DNA from: a virus
Reading direction: 5' to 3' (one strand)
DNA length: 22,680 nucleotides
IMG/VR virus record: IMGVR_UViG_3300022885_000083
Coordinates: 1-22,680 of that record
Numbering within the stretch: position 1 is the stretch's first letter; each line of letters begins with the position of its first letter. This document shows positions 1-6,855 of this stretch, one piece after another. The notes beneath the pieces were generated by a model. That model was not told the DNA's origin and did no database searches. It saw nothing but the letters and a program-made list of their open reading frames with translations. The translations under genes were made by a program, and so were the position numbers.

Positions 1-91
1 AAACATTGACTGCTCCCGCGTCAAAAGTGTCAGTACCCAATCGGGTAAGTGTCAACCGATCAAGCTCGGCGGAAGGGGTTACGTCGGTCAT
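1..91 (-). CDS. Unrecognised protein, 5' end only (cut by the window edge)
   Basis: An open frame starts with ATG at 91 and runs off the left edge without a stop, giving about 30 residues that begin MTDVTPSAELDRLTLTRLG. The start is well supported. A GGAG ribosome binding site lies 8 bases upstream (GGAGacactcatATG), and the ATG overlaps the stop of the preceding small membrane-protein gene as ATGA. The visible part is hydrophilic with no signal peptide or membrane segment. I do not recognise the family. Its place after the adhesin and a small membrane protein, where lysis genes often sit in podoviruses, makes a lysis or tail-accessory role possible, but nothing in these residues shows it. 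Confidence 0.6.
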   Translation of the reverse strand, partial: MTDVTPSAELDRLTLTRLGTDTFDAGAVNV

Positions 92-279
92 ATGAGTGTC
101 TCCAAAACAATAAGCACCGCCGCGTAGACCAGTGCGCCAGCAGAGGCCAGTGCCCAGACAGACGTGGAGACACGGGAGCCGGGAGCGAAGCCAATCCAGC
201 CGCGCCACACATGGCCGTTCGGGCCACCGCGCGGGATGCGGTACAGAAGGGCTGAGATCAGGATTGCTGCATAGATCAT
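88..279 (-). CDS. Small two-helix membrane protein (holin-like candidate)
   Basis: This 63-residue protein has two hydrophobic segments, about residues 2-13 (IYAAILISALLY) and 39-61 (ending in AAVLIVLE). They are separated by a short basic, Gly/Trp-rich loop (RIPRGGPNGHVWRGWIGF). The size, the two helices and the position at the end of the late operon fit a holin or another small inner-membrane lysis-cassette protein. That is inference from context; there is no diagnostic motif. The ATG at 279 lies one base after the stop of the adhesin gene (TGAtATG), so translation is probably coupled; no good ribosome binding site is visible. A longer in-frame start (TTG at 333) lies within the adhesin gene and was not chosen. 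The stop overlaps the next gene as ATGA. Confidence 0.65.
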   Translation of the reverse strand: MIYAAILISALLYRIPRGGPNGHVWRGWIGFAPGSRVSTSVWALASAGALVYAAVLIVLETLI

Positions 280-280
280 A

Positions 281-2749
281 TCACTGTGCCGTTGCTGGGG
301 GTGTAAGCTCGCCGCCAAAGGGGTGTTCTGCAAATGCCATGAAGATGTAAGTGCTGCCTGATGCGTTTACGTTGAAATTACTATTACGCAGCTTAAAACC
401 GTTAGACAGCAGATCAAAACCAACTGCTGTTGATGTTACTTCTGCGTTTGTAAGGTCAGCAAACAATCTATTGTATGTTTCATTGTCTGTATCTCGAATT
501 GAATCGTACATAAGCCAACTGCTTGTCGAGTTAGTACGCTTCGTCATAACAAAAGCAGGTCTGAAGCCCGTAAAAATAAACGGACCGTCTGCCGAACCGT
601 TGCCGGTGTAGCTGCCGAACTTGCTGAAGCCATCTACTCCTGCAAAGCAGTATGCAACATAGTCTTCAGTGTTTGTGTTTACTTCTACGGCGTTGCCAAG
701 ACTGAAAACAGAACTGGTAGGCGCAGTGTCGTTCCATCTATTTACATTATCAACCGAGGCGGCAGTTGTGTTTAATACTAAATAATCAGTTGCAGGATCA
801 GACGCTACGCCGCTGTGATAAACTTGCCATGCATCGGCAGCATCCCTGTTCTTAACAATAATTACGTCAGGAGCAACACCGAGGCCGTGTCCAATAGTAG
901 CTCCGCTTGTGGCATTACCCGTGTAGGTGGAAATGCTAATACCCGCCGCTGTGTTGACGGAGGTTGCAGTTGTGTTAATGCTACCGTCTTCGTTGCTGCT
1001 GCCGCTGCCGTTGGCCTTCCACTGCCACGCTGCGTATGTGCCCGTGTTGGCGTTGTAAGAACCATCTGAACCGACAGTAAAACCAGAAGAACCGAAAGTC
1101 GTTATGCCTTCTGCAACAGTTTCTTCTGCGCCTGTAGCGTTCGAGCTAAGTTCTTTGGTGACACCACGAACTGCGTCAGTAAGCGCGTGTTCAACCGCAG
1201 CATTTCTACGCCTGATCCAAACAAAGTCAGGCTGGAAGGTACTGTTCTCGCTCTGAGATACTGCGTTACCGCCAGAGCCTATGGCCGTGCCGTTGCCCGT
1301 ATACAGTGTTGTCTGGAAGTTAGCCGTGCCGTCCTTGATTGCAGGTGTGGGTAGGTTGGCGGTGGACAGAGCCACGAAGCCGGTGGGCGGGGTGTACTCA
1401 AAGCCGGACTGGCCGAAGTTCGCGGTGTAGTTAGGTGAGTATGTGGAATAACCTGCCCACAGCGCAAACCATTCCGTGCCGTCATTTAACCCGCTAAATC
1501 GAGGATCAGTATTTGTAGCCGGGTCTGCGGTCCCGCTGCTGTCAAACCACGTTCCGTTTTTGCCAAACCATAGTGATCCGTTGTCGCTGTCATACGCAAC
1601 CATAAGCACGTCGGTTGCAGCAGGGTTGCCTACGCCAGTCCAGTTAGCTCCACTGCCCCCGCCGCCTACATCAGATTTAAATTTGGTTACATTGCCGTTA
1701 AATGAGGAAAACCAAGACCCAAATCCCCAGCCACGGTTGCTAACCGTAGCACCGCTGTCGTTTATATTGGCCATTGATTTTGAACTACTTGCCAACCCTA
1801 TTTGGTTTATGTAACCCAGCGTATTACAAGTTACTTCCCAGTAGTATTTTCCGCTTTGAGGTATTGCGATGGTTGACCGAATACCAGCCTGATCTGCTCC
1901 AGACGTAACGGTTAAGTTTCCGTCTGACGCAGTAATAGTACCTTTGTCGAGTACGTTCCACGTCGCATAGTTCTCAGTCGGCGTATCCGTAACCTGATCG
2001 TCCGAGGTCAGCCCTGATGAGGTGAAGTCGTTGCTGTTACCTGACTCGTCTGCGCCGAGATCGGCACTGTCCTCGCCTGTAAGATAAAAGCCGTTGTCGC
2101 CGTATGATCCTGCGTAGGCCTTGGCAATCCACACGCCATCATCGTTGGTTTCGCCAAAGCTCGTTGGTGATAGTTGCTGACCGTCGATGAAATTAAATTC
2201 GGCCATGTAGCCGTCAAAATAGTTTGTACCGCCGATTGTCGGATTTATTCGACCAATGTTTTGTGCACCGCCTGTATTAAAACCTAAATTTGTGCCGCTG
2301 CTGGGGTTGCTGCTTGCGGAGAAACTCGTTTCCTCAACGCCGTTGATGTAAAGTTTAATGCGGTCTGCCGCAGTCGCTTGATTTGTATCTACAGCCAGAA
2401 CAAAGTGATACCACGCAGAAGGATCGCGAAAGACTCTAGTAGTTGTACGCCAGTTTGTGGTGTAACCGCTCACATTGATCGTGTCGGCCGGTTGAAGACG
2501 CATGATCAGGTATGCAGCGTCGCTGTTCCCACTGTATTCATTTATCAGGGTGGGGGACTGTCCAGCAGTAGTTAAGTTTCCACGCTTGAACCAAAGGCTG
2601 ATCGTAAAAATTGTAGAAGAGGTTGCGGTTGTTGATGTGCGGCTCATGTACGCCGCTCCGTCATCATTAAACCGGATCGACTGGTCTATGCCGTAGCTTG
2701 CGCTGCCCGATGCGCCCATGCGGACGCTGTCTGAACCTACGACACTCAT
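281..2749 (-). CDS. Large tail adhesin with LamG-like and SPRY-like domains and three C-terminal repeats
   Basis: An 822-residue beta-rich protein, probably a tail-fibre or receptor-binding component. Residues about 22-200 look like a concanavalin A/LamG jelly roll (SIRFNDDGAAYMSR, ISLWFKRG, WYHFVLAVD, IKLYINGVEE). A linker with GNSNDFTSSGL follows. Residues about 260-455 resemble a SPRY-type sandwich (GKYYWEVTCNT, QIGLASSSKS, VLMVAYDSDNGSLWFGKNG). Residues about 480-808 hold three diverged copies of a module that starts with YTGN and contains P-x-F/V-V-x-x-K/R-x-R. Similar modules are common in marine phage tail proteins and, from memory, are annotated DUF7483. The start overlaps the stop of the upstream gene as ATGA. 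Much of the gene is clearly AT-richer than its neighbours, except at the conserved linkers, suggesting module exchange. The receptor is unknown; a glycan is plausible for these folds. Confidence 0.85.
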   Translation of the reverse strand: MSVVGSDSVRMGASGSASYGIDQSIRFNDDGAAYMSRTSTTATSSTIFTISLWFKRGNLTTAGQSPTLINEYSGNSDAAYLIMRLQPADTINVSGYTTNWRTTTRVFRDPSAWYHFVLAVDTNQATAADRIKLYINGVEETSFSASSNPSSGTNLGFNTGGAQNIGRINPTIGGTNYFDGYMAEFNFIDGQQLSPTSFGETNDDGVWIAKAYAGSYGDNGFYLTGEDSADLGADESGNSNDFTSSGLTSDDQVTDTPTENYATWNVLDKGTITASDGNLTVTSGADQAGIRSTIAIPQSGKYYWEVTCNTLGYINQIGLASSSKSMANINDSGATVSNRGWGFGSWFSSFNGNVTKFKSDVGGGGSGANWTGVGNPAATDVLMVAYDSDNGSLWFGKNGTWFDSSGTADPATNTDPRFSGLNDGTEWFALWAGYSTYSPNYTANFGQSGFEYTPPTGFVALSTANLPTPAIKDGTANFQTTLYTGNGTAIGSGGNAVSQSENSTFQPDFVWIRRRNAAVEHALTDAVRGVTKELSSNATGAEETVAEGITTFGSSGFTVGSDGSYNANTGTYAAWQWKANGSGSSNEDGSINTTATSVNTAAGISISTYTGNATSGATIGHGLGVAPDVIIVKNRDAADAWQVYHSGVASDPATDYLVLNTTAASVDNVNRWNDTAPTSSVFSLGNAVEVNTNTEDYVAYCFAGVDGFSKFGSYTGNGSADGPFIFTGFRPAFVMTKRTNSTSSWLMYDSIRDTDNETYNRLFADLTNAEVTSTAVGFDLLSNGFKLRNSNFNVNASGSTYIFMAFAEHPFGGELTPPATAQ

Positions 2750-3204
2750 GCTTTGGGGAACCTTTTCTTGACGGCCTGACGCTTGATCTCAAGCGCGTCC
2801 TGGGCTTCTGGGCGACCCTCAACTGATGCCTCCCACAGAGCGACGATAATTTCCTCCTGCGAAGGGTACGCACGTCGGCGTTCCTCGACATGATCGTAGT
2901 CAGGGTCAGCAGGGGTCTTGTCCGGGACGACCGGGGCCACATAGTCGATCAGTGTATGGACGCGCGTGACGATACCGTCCTCAAACGTGTCGGTGTGGCC
3001 TGTCGAGCGTTGCAGTGGACCGACCCGCTGCTCGTAGAACCGGGCGAACCCGAGTGCGTTGAGTTCCGCGTCGGTCCACTGGCTGGCCCCAACGAAGATG
3101 CCCTTGGGGTACTGGACCATGTCGTCGCCGTCGCCCACGTTGACAGCGCGGGGCTTGAACGTGGAGATGACAGAGCCATCAAGTTTTATCTTTGCAATGG
3201 TCAT
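2746..3204 (-). CDS. Small tail-fibre-associated protein (possible assembly chaperone)
   Basis: A 152-residue protein starting MTIAKIKLDGSVISTFKPR. The ATG at 3204 overlaps the fibre stop as ATGA, which favours it over an in-frame ATG eight codons upstream inside the fibre gene. The C-terminus, about residues 113-150 (YPSQEEIIVALWEA, then a short acidic stretch and IKRQAVKKRFPK), resembles an element common at the end of small phage proteins near fibre genes: Y-P-S, an aromatic or hydrophobic helix, and a final basic K-x-x-x-P-K segment. Its place between the fibre and the adhesin, overlapping both by 4 bases, suggests it is needed in proportion to them, as an assembly factor or small fibre subunit. 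The function is inferred from context only. Confidence 0.7.
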   Translation of the reverse strand: MTIAKIKLDGSVISTFKPRAVNVGDGDDMVQYPKGIFVGASQWTDAELNALGFARFYEQRVGPLQRSTGHTDTFEDGIVTRVHTLIDYVAPVVPDKTPADPDYDHVEERRRAYPSQEEIIVALWEASVEGRPEAQDALEIKRQAVKKRFPKA

Positions 3205-4274
3205 GCGATTGCTCCTGTCCAGACGCACTCAATGGATGTGGTCGTCCGCACAATATAGTCGATGCGATCTTCGGCAGAGTTGACCGCCGTTATTGTCGGT
3301 GCCGTACCCCCGGCGAATTTGTAATAGCTACCGAAGGCCATGGTCTTGGGGGACGATGCGTGCTGCGTCAGGAAAAACGATCCGCTTGTCCCGGCGACCA
3401 GATTGGTCGGGTTGGCGAGCGTCGTGTTCTCGGTGAGGGTATGACTGAAATGATTATTCAGCGCAGCGTCCACAGCGATGGATGCCGCCGTTGAAGTCAG
3501 TGCCGTGATCGAACCTGACTGCGCTGCGGTGAATGTCTGCGCGGTGGCAAGCATAGGGACCGTGTCGCCTTCTACGGCGATAACCCCGGCGCTTACACGG
3601 GTGATAGTTGTGTCTGTTGCTGCGCCAACATTTACCCCCGTGAACTGAGGGCTGTCAGTGGTGCCGAGTTCTTGTGCTACAGCAGCAGCACTTGCCGCTG
3701 CTGCTGTAGCACTTGCCGCTGCTGCTGTAGCACTTACTGCGGCAGCAGTGGCATTAGGCCCTGCGTTAGCAATGTCTGTAATAGTTGGGCCTGTGTCAAA
3801 ACCTGTCCCGGCGCTGTCAATCACCAAGGCCGTGTCGGCGGGGAACGACGTTGGTAGGGTCGTGTCAAAAGTCCCTGTGAAACCTTCAGACAGTTTGACC
3901 GAGCGGGTCTTGGCGTCGTTGTTCTGCTGGGCCATGATCGCCAGCTTGTCGAGGGTGTCCTCGACCGTCTGGGACGGAAACGGGTCGTTCTCAACGAGGT
4001 CGGTGCCTTGCGTGTAGGGCTGCTCGCGCACGATGACCAGTGTCTCACCGACTGCCGGGGCCGCGTTCATCGTGACGGTGCCACCTGTCGCGACACCCGA
4101 GCCAGTGACCGTGTAGTTCGTCGTGATGACCTGCGTCACCTCCGCTGCCGTGCTGTCAGTGACGAGCGTAACCGTGAGGTCGCTGTTGGCAAAGAACTTG
4201 AAGCCCGTGGCGAAGCCCGTGGTTGACCCGTTACCCACGAAGGAGATACGGTTGGTGGTTGTACTAATGGTCAT
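3201..4274 (-). CDS. Tail fibre with T7-type N-terminal virion-anchor domain
   Basis: A 357-residue protein. Residues 1-130 match the N-terminal anchor common in podovirus fibres, which attaches the fibre to the tail: DLTVTLV, a TNYTVTGSGVATGGTV turn, ETLVIVREQPYTQGTDLVENDPFP around 78-100, then a helix with DTLDKLAIMAQQ. Residues 173-199 are an alanine-rich heptad repeat (units like SATAAAA), likely a helical linker. TTDSPQFTGVNVG (about 205-217) is a typical fibre repeat entry. The C-terminal part (SFFLTQHASSPKTMAFGSYYKF, in pieces about 299-320) resembles a beta-rich end module seen in many phage fibres. A ribosome binding site (AGAGGG) lies just upstream of the ATG after a 34-base gap. 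There is no obvious receptor-binding tip, which may instead be supplied by the adhesin two genes downstream. Confidence 0.85.
   Translation of the reverse strand: MTISTTTNRISFVGNGSTTGFATGFKFFANSDLTVTLVTDSTAAEVTQVITTNYTVTGSGVATGGTVTMNAAPAVGETLVIVREQPYTQGTDLVENDPFPSQTVEDTLDKLAIMAQQNNDAKTRSVKLSEGFTGTFDTTLPTSFPADTALVIDSAGTGFDTGPTITDIANAGPNATAAAVSATAAAASATAAAASAAAVAQELGTTDSPQFTGVNVGAATDTTITRVSAGVIAVEGDTVPMLATAQTFTAAQSGSITALTSTAASIAVDAALNNHFSHTLTENTTLANPTNLVAGTSGSFFLTQHASSPKTMAFGSYYKFAGGTAPTITAVNSAEDRIDYIVRTTTSIECVWTGAIA
3676..3756 (-). repeat. 21-bp tandem repeat in the fibre gene (alanine-rich heptads)
   Basis: Three 21-base units (3676-3696, 3697-3717, 3718-3738) and a partial diverged fourth (3739-3756) lie in tandem. 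Units 2 and 3 differ only in the last few bases. Being a multiple of three, they encode seven-residue units such as SATAAAA in the fibre and preserve the frame if copy number changes. Units 1 and 2 also hold a perfect 14-base inverted repeat, GCTACAGCAGCAGC (3676-3689) and GCTGCTGCTGTAGC (3697-3710), with a 7-base loop. Confidence 0.9.
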
Positions 4275-4308
4275 GTCTTGCCCTCTGTTGTATTATTGCC
4301 ACAATGGG

Positions 4309-6855
4309 CTAGAAAACGCTAGCGGGTAAGCCGCTGGGCGGAACTATAAAGGTCTGCGCGTTGTCTTCGGCTATGCGCTTTTCCATGCGTTTCAGGTAGC
4401 CGGGGCTGATTGTCTCCGAGATGCGGTGCAGGAACAGGTAGTCCAGCGCAGTCCTAGTGGCGATTATGTTCTGAAACGGCATGTTGCTCATGGCAAAGCG
4501 GAGGCTTTGCGCGGCGAGGTCATCCCCGTCTCTAGCGCGCTGCGCCAGGTCGATGAGGCTGTCCACCGTACCGGCTGTTGGTCCGGCGAGCGAGGACAGC
4601 GCAGAGCCGCCGTAGCGGTTCTTCATGTCGCCAAACAGGAAGTCGCCGTAGAGGCCCATCGCACTGCCTTGGAGCATAGCCGCTGTCCACGTCTTCACGT
4701 CGTTGGGGTCGCGAGGGGTGCGGCCCTTGGCGAGGTCTTTGGCCGACATGCCAATGTATCCGAAGATGGTACTCCACACCAAGAGATTAGCTACCCCCTG
4801 CACGGCACCGTTTCCGCTCGTCATCGCGGCCTTCAGAGTGTCGTCGCCGTACCCATAAAGTTCCCGCGCGCCGACCTTGTGCATGGCGGTGGTCGTGAAG
4901 GACTTGAACAGCGTCAGATGCCGAAGGGTCTCACCCTCTACTGTCCCCGCTTCCGTGCCGCCGAGCAGGTAGCCTTGCGTCTTCGCGTCGGGTTCCAGCA
5001 CGGCAGTTGTCGCGCGGTCGTGGAAGTAGGACCGGAACTGCCCCGCGATCTCTTGCCGCAGATTTCGGATGCGAGCGGGCGTGGCTTTTATATTGCGCTT
5101 GGCGAGGTACGGCTCGAACGCTGCGTCTGCCAAATCCTCCACACCCTCTGGTGTCATGTATATGTTGTCGCCCTCGTACTCTGTGGCGGTGCGGATAATG
5201 TCCCACTTGTCTTCGTCAATCCCGTAGATGCCCAGTACCCGGCGCTGCCCCAACTCTGTGTCGCCCCACATCTTCCCGGCGTCCAACCCCAAGGCATGTG
5301 ACCGGGCTTGCGCGAAGCCCGTGCGAAGCTGGTCGGTCCAGAACCGCAGCCCATTAAACTTGAAAAACAGGCTGACGGCGGTACTCATGTGGCCGCGCCC
5401 ACTGGCGGTCGGGTCAAATCGTTTTGAAACGGCAGAGATCAGGCCGTCATGCACGACGCCGAGAGAAGAAAACAGCCGCGCCCGCTCATGCGCGGGGACA
5501 GAGTTCCCCAGCGAAGCCAGTGCCTCACCCATGCCTGAGAGCATGGACCCACCACCATAGCGGACCTCTGACCCGTAGAACGCGATGTCCGAGATACCCG
5601 ACAGCACCGCACCGCCCAGCTTCGACATTTGCTGGATGGCACGTATCCCCATCGAAACATCCGCGAGCATGTGATTGCCGGGGACGCGAGCCAGCCCGCT
5701 GACATGCGGCCAAAACCTTTTAAGCGCCCGCTTCCGCTGCTTGTCGAACTTCACCAGTTTGTCGGCGTCGCCCTCCTTGCGGAGCTTCTTCTCAATCACA
5801 TCGAACGCCGCGCGCATGTTGGCCTCGGCGTTGGGGCCGAGATGCTGCATGACGCCGATGTCCTGCGCCATCTTCTGCATCCCGTAGATGATGCCCTCGC
5901 CCATCTTGGCCGCGCCAAACTCTTTGAAGTAGGCGAACTCAGCCTCGGGGGACCGGAAGTGAAGCACACGGTCGTGGCTCATCTTCTTGCCGATGTTTGC
6001 CACGCCGGTAAAACGGCTCTCGGGCGCTGTGACGGACTGCATCCCTTCACCGAAGCGCCCCGCACCTGGTGCCGCCGAGTGTATGCCGGTGGACAGGGAC
6101 AGCCACAGACCGTCGATAACTTCCGCCACCGCGTCCGCGTCGTTGCGGTCCACGTCAGGGAACGACCGCTCCCAATCCACTTCCTCCGCGATAGCCTTGC
6201 GCCAAGCGACCTCGTTCTTTTTTATGCTCGCGTGGTCGTGGGTGTGCTTCGACAACCAGCCGTCGAGTTTGCCGATGTTGGCCCCGTGCTGGTTCGCCAG
6301 GAGACGGAGGCTCTCGCTGTGCTTCTTCACCACCTCGGCCATCTTCCTCGCGGCGGGGTCGATGCCGGTGAAGTTTGGTGTCTCCGCGTCCAACTGGTGC
6401 GCCGCCTTGAGGATGTCCCCGTCGAGAGCGCCGCTGATAAACAGCTGCCAATCCTCGCCCATGTCGTAGATCATACCCATCACATGCTTATTGAACGTGA
6501 CGGCCTGTGTGTTGATTACGCTGGCCCGTGAGCCTTGCCGCGCGCCGCGTGTCACGCCAACAAGCAGCGCCTCCATCGCCAGACCGGGCGTGTCTGCCCA
6601 CGTTGTCAGCGCGTAGTCCACCATCTGCAAACGCGCAGTCTTGTTCAGCGCCGCGTTGCGGGCGAGTATCTTCGCGCCGATAACCTTCTCGGTCGCCAGC
6701 TTCTCAATGAGCGCCTTCGTGGCGTCGCTGGACGCCGCCTCGCCACCCTCTGTCTCAAGGCGCTCGAAGTCGGCGCGGAGTGCTTCTACCTCGCCGCCCT
6801 TCAGCTTGCGCCCGAGGGCTTTCTGGACTTCGGCCAGACAATCTGCCGCTGACAT
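4309..6855 (-). CDS. Large internal virion (DNA ejection) protein, C-terminal partner of a gp16-like set
   Basis: An 848-residue, mostly helical protein, the last of three giant genes in the ejection block. ATG follows the upstream stop directly (TAGATG). Visible features are an HTHDH cluster at 204-208, a hydrophobic stretch around 689-703 (ANLLVWSTIFGYIGMSA), and a C-terminal signature AKGRTPRDPNDVKTWTAAML followed by LYGDFLFGDM and SSLAGPTAGTVDSL. I recognise that signature from the C-terminal part of very large podovirus internal core or DNA-transfer proteins. By analogy with T7 gp16 it would be packed in the capsid and injected to form a channel through the envelope. I see no lysozyme or transglycosylase motif. 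It could be half of what is one longer polypeptide in related phages, the other half being the preceding gene. Confidence 0.75.
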   Translation of the reverse strand: MSAADCLAEVQKALGRKLKGGEVEALRADFERLETEGGEAASSDATKALIEKLATEKVIGAKILARNAALNKTARLQMVDYALTTWADTPGLAMEALLVGVTRGARQGSRASVINTQAVTFNKHVMGMIYDMGEDWQLFISGALDGDILKAAHQLDAETPNFTGIDPAARKMAEVVKKHSESLRLLANQHGANIGKLDGWLSKHTHDHASIKKNEVAWRKAIAEEVDWERSFPDVDRNDADAVAEVIDGLWLSLSTGIHSAAPGAGRFGEGMQSVTAPESRFTGVANIGKKMSHDRVLHFRSPEAEFAYFKEFGAAKMGEGIIYGMQKMAQDIGVMQHLGPNAEANMRAAFDVIEKKLRKEGDADKLVKFDKQRKRALKRFWPHVSGLARVPGNHMLADVSMGIRAIQQMSKLGGAVLSGISDIAFYGSEVRYGGGSMLSGMGEALASLGNSVPAHERARLFSSLGVVHDGLISAVSKRFDPTASGRGHMSTAVSLFFKFNGLRFWTDQLRTGFAQARSHALGLDAGKMWGDTELGQRRVLGIYGIDEDKWDIIRTATEYEGDNIYMTPEGVEDLADAAFEPYLAKRNIKATPARIRNLRQEIAGQFRSYFHDRATTAVLEPDAKTQGYLLGGTEAGTVEGETLRHLTLFKSFTTTAMHKVGARELYGYGDDTLKAAMTSGNGAVQGVANLLVWSTIFGYIGMSAKDLAKGRTPRDPNDVKTWTAAMLQGSAMGLYGDFLFGDMKNRYGGSALSSLAGPTAGTVDSLIDLAQRARDGDDLAAQSLRFAMSNMPFQNIIATRTALDYLFLHRISETISPGYLKRMEKRIAEDNAQTFIVPPSGLPASVF

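Noticed and set aside
3676-3756. CRISPR-like short repeats
   Set aside because: The units are contiguous without spacers and encode alanine-rich heptads in a fibre gene.
281-4274. Diversity-generating retroelement acting on the tail fibre or adhesin
   Set aside because: No reverse transcriptase gene and no template/variable repeat pair with adenine-specific differences were seen in the window.
4275-4308. Promoter or terminator in the short gap before the fibre gene
   Set aside because: Only 34 bases with the fibre ribosome binding site; no convincing hairpin or promoter boxes.
4426-5301. Long plus-strand open frame (291 codons), and similar ones at 5629-6531, 7969-8808, 12725-13528 and 17694-18575
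   Set aside because: Each lies fully antisense to a recognised virion gene on the minus strand, has a low-complexity Arg/Val/His-rich translation, and matches no family; they are expected shadows in GC-rich DNA.
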